Positions 35,001 through 43,375 of a stretch of 64,000 bases of DNA are shown one piece after another. The position numbers and the translations under genes were made by a program. The notes under the pieces were generated by a model. The model made no database searches. It saw nothing but the letters and a program-made list of their open reading frames with translations, and was not told the DNA's origin. Source of the DNA: an uncultured Collinsella sp. (lineage in GTDB: Bacteria; Actinomycetota; Coriobacteriia; Coriobacteriales; Coriobacteriaceae); NCBI GenBank assembly GCA_900757205.1, contig CAAENA010000056.1:1-64000 (forward strand). Direction: 5' to 3'. Every line of letters begins with the position of its first letter. Position 1 is the first letter of the stretch.

Positions 35001-38000
35001 GATGTTGTCGTAGGTAAAGGCCGCATCGACCTTCTCCTGGAGCGCCTTCTTGTCGGCGGCGACCTTCTCAGGATCACCCTTGACCGTCACGACAAAGTCA
35101 TGCGAGCCGGCAAGCTTGATGTCGCCGCTCGTAACCGTAACCTTGGCGGTCAGCGTCACGTCGCGATCGCTCGATGCGCGCGAAACCTTACCCGTCTTAT
35201 CTTCCCAGCTATACCCAGAAACAAACAGGCGCTCGGTGTCGGAGCTTGTCCATTCAACAGAGAATTTCTTTGCGGAACCCGCCTTGTACGGAAGCGTGAC
35301 ATTTTGGGTCACGCCATCGGCGGACTCGCCCGCCGCGTAGCCAATCTGCAGGGATTCGGCAGCACTGTCAAGAAGGTCTTGCAGTTTAGCCTCGTCCCAA
35401 GCAACCTGCACCGACTTGTTGGGCAGGTAATACTCGGTCTTGCCATCACGTGACAGTTCAAACGCCACATCGGCGCTACGCAGACCGTCGATGTTGTAAC
35501 CGGTGTAGTCGTTGGGGTCAATGAAGAAGAACGTCACATCGCCGTTGGTCTTATCCTGGGCGTCGGAGATGCCGACCGTGGCCTTGGCGTCCTCTGCCTT
35601 AAAGGCAACGCCGTCCTCGGAGACCTTGACGTCAATATCGGTGAAGCCCAAATCGGCAAGCTGCGCCTTCAGCGCGTCATTGACGTTGCCGCCCTTGGCG
35701 CTGTAGTCAACAACAATCTGCTTGTTAGCATCGTTGAGCTTTTGGACTGCAGCCTCGAGCGAGCCCGCGGCGATAACCTTGTTGGCGGAGACGAGCTCGA
35801 CCGTCGAGCTACCGCTCGTGGCGACAGCCTTCAGATACTTGCCCGTGGCTGAAGCCGAAACCGTCGCCTCGGCGCCCGACATATCGGGCAGCAGCGTCCA
35901 GTCAGCCGCCGGAGCCTTCGCATCGTCTGCCGCATACCAGGCAACAGTCGCCTGGTCGGTGACATCGATGCCATTGGTGGCCGAACCGTCGGCGCGCTTG
36001 GCCTGCGCCGTCGCCTTAACGCTATCGCCCGAGACGAGATGGGTCGATTCGCTATTGATCTGCGGCGTAGTGGTCACGCGCAACAGGTTATACTCCCCCG
36101 CCGCGGTAACGCTATCGGACGAAACCCATTCAACCGTGTTGTCGAGAGCGCTCGCCGTAACTTTGATGCGCTTGCCAACAAGCGCGTCCGAAATGGTCAG
36201 GCTGCCATCGGTCGTATCGATGCCGTCGGAGAGCTCGGTCCATTCGGCATCGCCCTCGCCCTTGGCATACCACGCCATGGTGAGCTCGGCATCGTCGGGC
36301 ACGTCCTTGGTCGAGCCCGACCAGCTACCCGGAACCTGCACGCTCGGTGTGATCTTTGAGCCCACGCTGAGCGTAACGTTCTTATCGGCAAGCTCAATGC
36401 CCGCCAGCTTGTACTGGCCCTTGAGCGTCACGGGGCCGAGCGGGGCAACGGACTGCGTGCCACCGTAGGAGCTCTTCTTCTGCGTGCTGGAAACGGTATT
36501 TTCGCTCGTCACCTTCACGCGCAGATACTTGCCGGCATAGGCGGCGTCAACGGTATAGGCGGCCTCGGTAGCACCGGGGATATCGGTATAGGCGGAGTCG
36601 TAGCTCGAGCTGCTGTTTGCATACTGCCACTGGTAGGTCACGTTATCGGTGCGGTCGATATAGTGATAGTTGGAGCCGTCCTTTTTGCGCACCTTAGTCT
36701 TGAGCGTATCGCCTACGCGCACGCCATTGGTAGCGGGAGAACCCTCGAACTGCACGTCGTAAAGCTCAACTTGGCCAGCGACGGAAACGGGACCCACCGC
36801 ATAGTACGGCTTCTGCTCGCCATAGCCGCCGTTGGCCTTGGCCACGACGTAGTAGCCCTTAAGGGCGGCGGTCACCGTCAGGGTGTTACCGGTCTCACCC
36901 TTGATAGGCGTGTCGCACTTGCTTGCGGTGTTCGAGGTGCCCTTATACCACTGCCACGTGACATGCGAATCGGCGGTAACGTCGGTGGAACCCGCCTTGG
37001 CGGTCGCCGTAATCGTAGAACCAACCTCGACTTTGCCCGAAGTCGGGCTCATAGTCACGCTCGTAACATTAATTGAACCGGTAGCCGCAACGAGAGCGCC
37101 CGTGTTGTTGGCCATGCTCGAAGAGCCGATCTTCGAGGACACCTTGCACTTGAGGTACTTGCCGCCCAAAGCGTCGGTTAGCTCGAGGGTCTCCCCCGTG
37201 GCACCCGCAATGTCGGTATACGTGCCACTCTTGGTGTCAGAGCACTGCCACTGATAGTTGAGCTTGCTTGCGTCGACGAACGCGCCGTACGCGCCGCCCT
37301 TCTCCTTGGCGCGAGCCTTAGCGGTATCCCCCACCACAAAGACGCTCGTGTTGTCCTTGGTATTGATGATGGACACGGCCGAAATCTCGACCGCACCGGC
37401 CTGTTTGACCTTGCTGGAAGTGGTCTTGTTCACCGTGTTAACGCCAGCGTTGGCCTCGACCCTGATGTACTTGCCCTCAAGGTCATCGCCCACCACGAGC
37501 GTAGCGCCCGTCTCGCCCTCGATCTTGGTAAAGCCCGAGTACTGCGAGGTGGATGCGGACCACGTGTAGGTGACCTTGGCGTCGGCGGGGGCTTGCTGAT
37601 AATAGCTTATATACGGAGTCGCCGTCAGGGTATCGCCTATGCTCGGCGTGTCGCTATTCAGCTTGACGCTGTAGAGTTCCATCTGCCCGGCACCCAACAC
37701 GGGACCGGGGATGAAGTTGGCATTGATACCCGAGCCATCAGAGACGGACGGACCGTAGTAGTCCTTACCGTCCGCGGTCACCTTGCAGATGAAGTATTTG
37801 CCTTCCATCGCGGCGGTGACGGCGAGCGACTGCTCGTGGCCTACGACCTCGGTGTAGTCGGCGACATTGCTGCTGGCCCTAGTCGTACCGGCGAGCCAGG
37901 TGTAAGTCCAAGTGCCGGGATTGGCAACGGACTCAGTCGAAGTGCCGTACCAGTCGTCCTCGACCTCATCGTACATATTTGCCCAAAGCGTCTCACCGGC

Positions 38001-38495
38001 CTTGAGCGCGCCCGACTTCGTGGAATAGGAGCTGTCCTTATCCTTGGTATCCTGGATGAAGACCTTGGCCTCGCTCGAAAGCGTTGTGGCAGACGCGGCG
38101 GCAACGGCGTTCTTCTGCTCCGAAGCAGCAGGCGTCGCAGCAGAGTTCTCGGACTCAGTCGCGTTGCCTGCGGCGGTGTCGGCACCATTCGCGGCACTCG
38201 CAGTTGCGCCCTGATCTGCGCCGGCGTCATCGGCAGCGGCGCTCGCCGCCGCACTGTTCGCGCCGGTGTCGGCAGCGGTGCCATCGTCGGCCGCCGCGCC
38301 CTCGCCGCCCGTCGCAGCCTGCGCCACGGCCTCGGCAATGCCCTCGGCGCCCTCGGCCCAAAGTTGCGCCGGCGTGGTGCCAAAAGCCATGGCAAAAGCC
38401 AGGAACGCCACCAGACCGCGCTTGGCTACGCCGCGGGCAATCGCTCCATGACGACGCCACGAGGCGCGTTGGCACTCATCCTCAAACATATCCAT
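32043..38495 (-). CDS. Giant cell-surface protein: Ig-like repeats, DUF4430, beta-propeller, InlB repeat, C-terminal anchor
   Basis: A 2150-residue exported protein. Residues about 25-47 are a signal peptide (RGLVAFLAFAMAFGTTPAQLWA), followed by an Ala-rich stretch to about 140. Then come roughly eight Ig-like modules with repeated YxWQ/YTW and GKY(L/I)xxKV patterns to about 990, and further beta domains to 1400. A DUF4430 domain at about 1400-1526 includes YSYWSFFVNNGYASVG and LKNGDCVEFRYVKG. A PQQ-like propeller (VANGKVYLVTG, DGDYVYINT) runs to about 1960, then an InlB-type repeat (VKFDAQGG...GYTFAGWYTD). Last are a Lys/Ser-rich linker and a membrane helix near 2125-2143 ending FTKRR; no LPxTG motif. 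ATG at 38495 follows AATAGGAG. A cobalamin riboswitch is upstream. Confidence 0.88.
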   Translation of the reverse strand: MDMFEDECQRASWRRHGAIARGVAKRGLVAFLAFAMAFGTTPAQLWAEGAEGIAEAVAQAATGGEGAAADDGTAADTGANSAAASAAADDAGADQGATASAANGADTAAGNATESENSAATPAASEQKNAVAAASATTLSSEAKVFIQDTKDKDSSYSTKSGALKAGETLWANMYDEVEDDWYGTSTESVANPGTWTYTWLAGTTRASSNVADYTEVVGHEQSLAVTAAMEGKYFICKVTADGKDYYGPSVSDGSGINANFIPGPVLGAGQMELYSVKLNSDTPSIGDTLTATPYISYYQQAPADAKVTYTWSASTSQYSGFTKIEGETGATLVVGDDLEGKYIRVEANAGVNTVNKTTSSKVKQAGAVEISAVSIINTKDNTSVFVVGDTAKARAKEKGGAYGAFVDASKLNYQWQCSDTKSGTYTDIAGATGETLELTDALGGKYLKCKVSSKIGSSSMANNTGALVAATGSINVTSVTMSPTSGKVEVGSTITATAKAGSTDVTADSHVTWQWYKGTSNTASKCDTPIKGETGNTLTVTAALKGYYVVAKANGGYGEQKPYYAVGPVSVAGQVELYDVQFEGSPATNGVRVGDTLKTKVRKKDGSNYHYIDRTDNVTYQWQYANSSSSYDSAYTDIPGATEAAYTVDAAYAGKYLRVKVTSENTVSSTQKKSSYGGTQSVAPLGPVTLKGQYKLAGIELADKNVTLSVGSKITPSVQVPGSWSGSTKDVPDDAELTMAWYAKGEGDAEWTELSDGIDTTDGSLTISDALVGKRIKVTASALDNTVEWVSSDSVTAAGEYNLLRVTTTPQINSESTHLVSGDSVKATAQAKRADGSATNGIDVTDQATVAWYAADDAKAPAADWTLLPDMSGAEATVSASATGKYLKAVATSGSSTVELVSANKVIAAGSLEAAVQKLNDANKQIVVDYSAKGGNVNDALKAQLADLGFTDIDVKVSEDGVAFKAEDAKATVGISDAQDKTNGDVTFFFIDPNDYTGYNIDGLRSADVAFELSRDGKTEYYLPNKSVQVAWDEAKLQDLLDSAAESLQIGYAAGESADGVTQNVTLPYKAGSAKKFSVEWTSSDTERLFVSGYSWEDKTGKVSRASSDRDVTLTAKVTVTSGDIKLAGSHDFVVTVKGDPEKVAADKKALQEKVDAAFTYDNIKYSGTDTVANKDGLTADLQMPRTSTLNIDGKYYEVKYSASTDDITFNGYKGTVYQPLPGTEAAKTKITLTVTDKSNAEVTASKTLDFAIAPQDQNELDAELFHLSLAKSTFSQGILDGQDASNVTGNLHAPLKVYGQGYAVNWCYSSEEAAGHYGFVFSELPGGTENTYRLLKSSKPRVIAHENLIFTQPEYNTKVTISGRLKSERFARYAERYPDNSDYAVLAGLDVSATVNVKGTTGLDNPNEGKTITVTAKVTGVSASDADGNYTEQSVAPLTELTLPADEDTTAESVLEQLMTAAGCTNLEANAWGLTSATMPDGRVLSTTSAAPYSYWSFFVNNGYASVGAPSYYLKNGDCVEFRYVKGDGTQKPSTAPATNPGTEHPDVDAAWNGFANGGSGSSTDALTPTTKTDTPSWALNLLTEEQQKAGASASASDPIVANGKVYLVTGASVWGGKTWNAVLNEIDPETGSVLRSLELGSSMDTTCRPVIAQGIILIPLSGGYLQAVSAKTFKTLWYSDAFAMQNQSSLTVDGDYVYINTLDHWSGNDVQNGTVRRINILTGAIAGSASVADGGYYWSGGLMVNGYYVVGGDFGQVRVYSADLSKLVGSIKLSGGNIRSALVLHDGFVYAVTRDDGTLHKLTIGSDGSVTEAAKVQFAAYSTSTPVFSGNYVFINGATANNWTAKGLLSIIDLSDMSVKQITKADGEELGFESKSTPLVSTHDGKTYVYFTLNGAEGNWPNYTTGGGVYMYRLGDAEATEVFVPGSGYANYCMASVMCDEFGNLYYTNDSGYLFCVKSQAHRVKFDAQGGSATGDQTLASGSTVAKPADPTRDGYTFAGWYTDEACTKAYDFSAAVTADMTLYAKWTKKAADNNGGSGGNGGNSGNGMNGQQTGGAVAPGQKPVSSTTTKTKDGKDSKKDSEKKDKKSDKKSSESSSKSDTGSAAAKKSAEAPVQQSGFNPLAIVGVAAGVIGLAVIGVFVFTKRR

Positions 38496-38629
38496 TTGTC
38501 TCCTATTGTCTGAACTTGGGACATTGCCCAGCGGCTGCCCCACGTCATCGCGCATGTTGCGCTCGAGTTCCCCCATCGGGGTCCCCCTTCCCTCCAGAGC
38601 CCAACGCGTACCGGCGGCATGCGCCGCGG

Positions 38630-38815
38630 TCGCGCACAAGATGGGAGGCGATCCGACTTAACCTTACCGACCCGGGCGCGCCGTCCGATCTGCGACGCGA
38701 ACATCCCGGGCCAAGAGGAATTACGGTTACTGGTACAGCCGAGGACTTGCACCCCGATTCTCCCAAACGCGCAGGAAAACCGCGCATTCGTGCGTCTCCG
38801 CACCACCATCTAGGC
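38630..38815 (-). promoter_or_regulatory. Cobalamin riboswitch
   Basis: On the minus strand, upstream of the giant DUF4430 gene, the conserved cobalamin aptamer core can be read. GGGAGAATCGG leads into GGGTGCAAGTCC (38743-38754) and GGCTGTACCAGTAACCGTAA, matching the family's GGTGnAAnTCC...GCnGTnCCnGnnACnGTnA. The B12-box equivalent AAGTCGGATCGCCTCCC is at 38643-38659. A candidate P2-like GCGC hairpin precedes the core. The following 135 bases up to the start codon, with GC-rich segments, would be the expression platform. Family knowledge predicts repression by adenosyl- or other cobalamins. The B12 box differs from consensus at a few positions, so ligand class is uncertain. Confidence 0.85.
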
Positions 38816-38940
38816 CATCGATTATTACTGTCAGTATGGTAGCACGCAAAAGGGCCCCGCACGCAGGCGAAGCCCAAGGTAAAAGCTATGGTTTGCGATA
38901 GGAAGGGCTGTCGGCGGACCTTGCAAGAATAGCCCGTTTC

Positions 38941-39092
38941 AAAACTATGCCGGATTACGGGGATGATTCAGCACCTCGCAACCATATCTGCCATTTTCGA
39001 AAACCAACGACTCATCTACCTGCGGTTTTAAAAGCGCGAATTTCGGCATGGTCGAGGTTCGGCACTCCAACCCCGTAAACCGGCATAGTTTT
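38941..39092. repeat. Inverted-repeat element C
   Basis: Arms 38941-38962 and 39071-39092 (AAAACTATGCCGG...ACGGGG) pair over 22 bases with one mismatch. Inside, CCTCG...ACCAT pairs with ATGGTCGAGG, so the whole 152 bases can fold into one long, interrupted hairpin. It occupies the gap between the cobalamin riboswitch and the UbiB-like gene (38816-39159), where no gene is seen. Resembles element B in layout, not in sequence. Confidence 0.7.
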
Positions 39093-39159
39093 GTTCGGAC
39101 CAGCCCACGCCGGCGCGACGCAAGGCAAAATAACCCGTTTCCCCGACCCCGGGAAATCG

Positions 39160-40923
39160 TTAATGCTTGCCGCCGTGACTGTTGCGCCAGATCTCGCGGC
39201 CCAACATCAGCGCCAGCACCAGCGCGCTCACGTAGCCCATAAAGCCAATGACCGGGATACCAAACACGACCGGCTCGATGCGCGCGTAGTACACCACCGA
39301 CGAACCGATAAACAGGCCGGCGATTACAATTGCCATCGACATGCGATCGATAATTCCGCCCAGCTGTCGCAGCGCCTTATCGCTGCTCATAATCTGCGTG
39401 TTCACCTTAAGCTGGCCACGCGTGAGCATGCGCGACGCCAAGCCCAGATACTCGGCCGCCTCGAGCGAGCCTTTTGCCGCGCGATAGCTGCTCGCGGCAA
39501 GATCGCGCCCCATATCGCGCATGCGCGCATAGGTGCTCTTCTCGTTTTTGATGTGCGTCTGGATAATCTGGATCATGTTGACGTTGGGCATGTACTCGGT
39601 CAGCAGACCCTCGAGTGTCACCATGCCGCGGGCAAACATCGTCACCACACTCGGCAGCTCAACGTCGTTTTTGCGCGCCAGGTTTAGCAGCGAGGTCAAA
39701 AACTCGCCGATATCCAGGTCCTTAAGGTCGAGGCCCGCAAAGTCGGCAACGATAAAGTCCAAATCGGACAGAAAGGCCGAATGGTCGAGCTCGGCCGAGT
39801 CGCCGCGCGTCACGGCAAAGCGCATGAGCGAATCCTTGAGCTTGGGCACGTCGCCCTCGGCCACGGCGAAAATCATGTCCTTAACGATACCGCGGTCGTG
39901 GCTCGACATGCGCCCAACCATGCCCAGGTCAATAAAGTAGACGATGCCGTCCTTGAGAATGATGTTTCCCGCATGCGGGTCGGCATGGAAAAAGCCGTCG
40001 TCGAGCACCTGCGTCGAATAGTCCTCGACAATCGCCGAGCCGATCTTTTCCAGGTCATAGCCCTCGGCCACCAGGCGCTCGGGATCGGCAATCGAGATGC
40101 CGTCAATGTAGTCCATGACCACGACATGCTCGGTGCAAAGGTCCAGGTAAGATTTGGGGCACGACACGCCGCGCACGCTCTTATGGAACTCATAGAAATC
40201 GTTGAGGTTTTTGGCCTCGGCCAAAAAGTTGGTCTCCTCGCGAAACGAGGTCCACAGCTCCTCGACCACGCCATGCAAGTCCACAAACTGATCGGTATTG
40301 ACAAACTTTGAGACGATGCGCACCACCGAGCGAATGATGTCGATGTCCTGAGCCATCACCTGCTGCGCACCGGGGCGCTGCACCTTAACGGCCACGTCCT
40401 CGCCGGTCACCAGGCGGGCGCGGTGCACCTGTGCAAGAGAAGCGCTTCCGAGCGGGTTGGGATCGATCGCGTCGAACATCTGCCCCAAGCGCTGGCCGTA
40501 TTCCTCTTCCAGGCAGCGGAGCACTACCTCATACGGCACCGGCTCTACGTCGGAGCGCAGGCGACGGAGCTCATCGCAAAAACGCTGCGGCAAAATCTCG
40601 GAGCGGTTAGCCAGAATCTGCCCCATCTTGACGAACATGGGGCCGAGCTCTTCGAGCAGGCGGCGTAGGCGCACCGGCGTGAGGTTATCCCACACGCGAT
40701 ACTTTTTGATCAGGCGAACGATTTGTCCAATGCGTTCGCGGCGGCCTGCCGGCGTGAGCTGGTATTCCTCGTCCGGCGCCATCGCATCGGGCTCTTCGGG
40801 GACCATATCGACGGCGCGCGGCTTCTTGCGAGCGCCCGAGACGGCGGCATCGACCTCGTCGACAACCGCCGCCTCGTCACCCAAAGGGTCTAGATTGTTG
40901 TAATCGGTGGTGGAATCTGCCAT
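39160..40923 (-). CDS. AarF/UbiB/ABC1 family atypical kinase
   Basis: A 587-residue protein of the ABC1/ADCK kinase-like family, which supports isoprenoid-quinone metabolism in many bacteria and has ATPase rather than ordinary protein-kinase activity. Visible are the family-specific FVKMGQILANRSEILP near 105 (KxGQ motif), the Ala-rich nucleotide loop GSASLAQVHRA near 165, VKVQRPG with the conserved Lys, HADPHAGNIIL near 315 and YFIDLGMVG. Two C-terminal membrane helices (AIVIAGLFIGSSVVYY; GFMGYVSALVLALMLG) anchor it. A disordered acidic N terminus precedes the kinase-like core. It starts 8 bases after the phasin-like gene, so the two form a unit. Confidence 0.92.
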   Translation of the reverse strand: MADSTTDYNNLDPLGDEAAVVDEVDAAVSGARKKPRAVDMVPEEPDAMAPDEEYQLTPAGRRERIGQIVRLIKKYRVWDNLTPVRLRRLLEELGPMFVKMGQILANRSEILPQRFCDELRRLRSDVEPVPYEVVLRCLEEEYGQRLGQMFDAIDPNPLGSASLAQVHRARLVTGEDVAVKVQRPGAQQVMAQDIDIIRSVVRIVSKFVNTDQFVDLHGVVEELWTSFREETNFLAEAKNLNDFYEFHKSVRGVSCPKSYLDLCTEHVVVMDYIDGISIADPERLVAEGYDLEKIGSAIVEDYSTQVLDDGFFHADPHAGNIILKDGIVYFIDLGMVGRMSSHDRGIVKDMIFAVAEGDVPKLKDSLMRFAVTRGDSAELDHSAFLSDLDFIVADFAGLDLKDLDIGEFLTSLLNLARKNDVELPSVVTMFARGMVTLEGLLTEYMPNVNMIQIIQTHIKNEKSTYARMRDMGRDLAASSYRAAKGSLEAAEYLGLASRMLTRGQLKVNTQIMSSDKALRQLGGIIDRMSMAIVIAGLFIGSSVVYYARIEPVVFGIPVIGFMGYVSALVLALMLGREIWRNSHGGKH

Positions 40924-40931
40924 CTGCGCTG

Positions 40932-41348
40932 CTACTCGGCCTCTTCGGTGTCCTCTGCATCGTCGGGCTCAACAGACTCGACGGGCACCGAAGTCACGTT
41001 GTCCTCGACCGAATCGACGATGTCGCGCACATGGGCCAAGAAGGCCGTGCGCTCGGGGGCGGTCATAACGCGGACGCGGGCCAGGATGAGCTCGTCGAGC
41101 ACGCGCTGCGCCGCGGTCTCGCCCTGCAGGCCCAGACGCTCGGTCAGGTCGGAGATGGTGCCGCCGGCCTGCTCGAACATATCGGACACGCTGCGGGCGA
41201 TATCGGGGGTGCCGGCGTCCTTGCGCACCTGCTCGCCCTTGGTATTGAGGTCGTCGAGGACCTTCTTGCCGCCCTCGACGGCAACGGCGGCGGCGCCGAA
41301 GCCCACGTTGATGGCACCGTTAACAAGCTGATCGAATTTCATAACCAT
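40932..41348 (-). CDS. Phasin-like small helical protein
   Basis: A 138-residue, mostly helical protein resembling the polyhydroxyalkanoate-granule phasin group often placed next to AarF/UbiB genes. It has an amphipathic N terminus (MKFDQLVNGAINVGFGAAAV), a helical centre (KKVLDDLNTKGEQVRKDAG) and an acidic tail (VEPDDAEDTEEAE). No catalytic motif is visible. ATG at 41348 has GGAG 6 bases upstream; an upstream TTG at 41360 is less likely. It probably works with the downstream UbiB-like protein at the membrane, but this is based on context only. Confidence 0.72.
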   Translation of the reverse strand: MVMKFDQLVNGAINVGFGAAAVAVEGGKKVLDDLNTKGEQVRKDAGTPDIARSVSDMFEQAGGTISDLTERLGLQGETAAQRVLDELILARVRVMTAPERTAFLAHVRDIVDSVEDNVTSVPVESVEPDDAEDTEEAE

Positions 41349-41440
41349 GGTTGGCTCCAATCATGAACAACTGCATTGGCCTTCTTGTACCCAAGATTGA
41401 GTGAACGACACAAAATCGTTTTACCGCCAAGATAGAAATC

Positions 41441-41477
41441 GAGCGGGGCAAAGCCTTTGACGGCGTTTGTCCCGCTC
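41441..41477 (-). terminator. Probable terminator of the C69 dipeptidase gene
   Basis: GAGCGGGGCAAA pairs with TTTGTCCCGCTC (one wobble) around a 13-base loop, 20 bases beyond the C69 stop. GATTTCTATC follows on the minus strand. Confidence 0.6.
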
Positions 41478-41496
41478 GCTCGTTGCAAGGTTGTCG

Positions 41497-43020
41497 TTAC
41501 CTTACGTTGTCGTTCATCGCGAAGGAGTTCTTCATGGCGCAGCTCGTGGTGTAGAGCACCTTGCCCAACAGAGCATCGGTCTCCACGCGCACGAGCTCGG
41601 CAAAGGCCTCGTTGGCGCGGGCGAGTTCGGCAGGCACCTCGACCTCGGGCAGCGCGGCTACGACAGCGTCAACGTCGTGAATCTGCTTGTGGCCCATGCC
41701 GCCGACCTTCTCCTGATAATCCTCGACGGCGCGACCGCACTCGTGGAAACGGACATCGGCCAGGGCGCCGATAAGGCGGTTGGCCCAGTAGAAGTTCTCG
41801 GACGTCACGCGAGCCTGCGTGTCGGCATAGTACTCGGGCATGGTCTCGACGTTGGCATACAGCGGGACGAGCGCGTTAAACGAGTTGGAGCCAAACGCCA
41901 TCCACTGCACGGCGCGATACGCCGGCTGCGCATAGGGGCGCAGCTGCAGCACGGCGAGCTGGCTGTTGCGGTTGATGCCGATGGGGCGATAGGCGCCGCG
42001 CGTGGCGGGCGTACCCTTGCTGCCGTAGCAGTCGTACTCCGTGCCCTGGTAGTGGCTCGAAAGCACGTACTTGATGTCCTCGATGGTCACTTTGCGCTCG
42101 GGCACGCGGCTCCAGGGGATGTCATCGCTCTCGGGCGTGTAATCGGCCTCGGGGCCGTCCCACACATCGCCGGGATTGAGGCAGCGCTGCATGTACCAGG
42201 CGCGCGGCGTGTTGTAGACGTGATCGCTGTCGCTGTGCGAGCCAAAGGCCTCGCGCGGGTTAAAGACCGCGGCGGGACCGTCGCCCTCAACGCCCAGCGT
42301 CAGGTCCAGATGCCACTCGGCCATCCAGGAGCGCAGGTCGGCGGAACACATGTGGTCGGTCTGGGCGCCCTCGGCGTCGTCCAGGTCAAAGCTGTCGATA
42401 CCCAGCTGGTTGGGCATGGTCACATAGGCGTCGTCGGGCACACGCTTGGCGATCCAGTGGTGGCCGCCGATGGTCTCGAGCCACCAGATCTCGTCCACGT
42501 CACTAAAGGCGATGCCGTTGTTCTCGTAGGTGCCGTAGCGCTCGAGCAGGTCGCCCAGGATACGCACGCCGTCGCGGGCGGACTTAGCGTACGGCAGCAC
42601 CAGGGTCACCATGTCCTCCTCGCCCAGACCGCCGGGCTGCGCCGGCACATAGCCGTCCTCACCCTCGTTGCCCTTGGCGGGCACGTAGTCCACGAGCGGA
42701 TCGGCGCCGCGAACGCGCTCGTTGGTAGTGAGCGTCTCGGTTGCGGACATGCCCACATTGAGCTCGTTGAAACCGGCCTCGGCCCAGATGCCGTGGCCCG
42801 GGACAACATCGGGGACGCTCGTGTAGCGCATGGGGTTATCGGGCAGTTCAACGGTCAGGTGACTCAGGACGCTCGTGTAGACGCGCGGCTGCTCGTCGGG
42901 ATGCACCACGCGCATACGCTTGGGCTCAAACACCCCGTTGGACGAGTCCTCGTTGCGGGCAACCAACGTCGACCCGTCGTAGCTCGCGTTCTTACCAACC
43001 AAAATCGTTGTGCACGGCAT
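41497..43020 (-). CDS. C69 family dipeptidase
   Basis: A 507-residue Ntn-hydrolase-type peptidase of the C69 (dipeptidase A) family. The N terminus MPCTTILVGKNASYDGSTLV gives the catalytic Cys at position 3, which becomes the N-terminal nucleophile. RNEDS follows near 25, and GFNELNVGMSATETLTT and DEIWWLETIGGHHWIAKRVPDD are further family signatures. There is no signal peptide, so it is probably cytoplasmic. ATG at 43020 has AAGGAGG 6 bases upstream; ATG at 43026 overlaps that site. It is transcribed alone toward its terminator. It would cleave dipeptides in amino-acid fermentation. Confidence 0.93.
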   Translation of the reverse strand: MPCTTILVGKNASYDGSTLVARNEDSSNGVFEPKRMRVVHPDEQPRVYTSVLSHLTVELPDNPMRYTSVPDVVPGHGIWAEAGFNELNVGMSATETLTTNERVRGADPLVDYVPAKGNEGEDGYVPAQPGGLGEEDMVTLVLPYAKSARDGVRILGDLLERYGTYENNGIAFSDVDEIWWLETIGGHHWIAKRVPDDAYVTMPNQLGIDSFDLDDAEGAQTDHMCSADLRSWMAEWHLDLTLGVEGDGPAAVFNPREAFGSHSDSDHVYNTPRAWYMQRCLNPGDVWDGPEADYTPESDDIPWSRVPERKVTIEDIKYVLSSHYQGTEYDCYGSKGTPATRGAYRPIGINRNSQLAVLQLRPYAQPAYRAVQWMAFGSNSFNALVPLYANVETMPEYYADTQARVTSENFYWANRLIGALADVRFHECGRAVEDYQEKVGGMGHKQIHDVDAVVAALPEVEVPAELARANEAFAELVRVETDALLGKVLYTTSCAMKNSFAMNDNVR

Positions 43021-43102
43021 GCGCATCCTCCTTGAGCGAAGAAATCAAACGGCAACAGTGTATCGCTTCGGCGTAAAAAGGGCGAAACCACGGCGCTGGC
43101 AA

Positions 43103-43341
43103 CCCCTGTGGTCAAAAAATGCCAAATATGAGTACTGTCACCAATTTAGTAACAGCAATTTTGCTACGCATGGGTGTCGAAAGTCTACATTTGTTCAAAA
43201 ATTAGATGATGTAATTCCTCATAGGTCCAATAAAATAGGCTCTCTATCGATAATAAATATCGTTAGAGAGCCAAATTAGCCTAAAATATATGTGAGTATC
43301 TTGGCAACACTACTCATATTTGGCATTTTTTGTCCACGGGG
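43103..43341. repeat. Inverted-repeat element B, copy 2
   Basis: The ends CCCC(T)GTGG...CAAAAAATGCCAAATATGAG and their complement at 43310-43341 match the arms of the element at 3308-3537; about 44 of 46 bases of the left arm agree between copies. The interior differs and contains a separate strong hairpin, GGCTCTCTA...TAGAGAGCC (43238-43272). It fills most of the gap 43021-43375 between the C69 and folD genes, which has no protein gene. Confidence 0.85.
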
Positions 43342-43375
43342 TATAGAACTAACCCCTCAAACAGCTTCAAAACGC

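Noticed and set aside
41467..43035. 522-codon plus-strand open frame opposite the C69 dipeptidase
   Set aside because: The minus strand has the clear C69 N terminus and ribosome site; the plus-strand product is unrecognisable.
3308..43341. Element B copies as insertion sequences
   Set aside because: No transposase frame inside and no target-site duplication; at most a MITE-like element.
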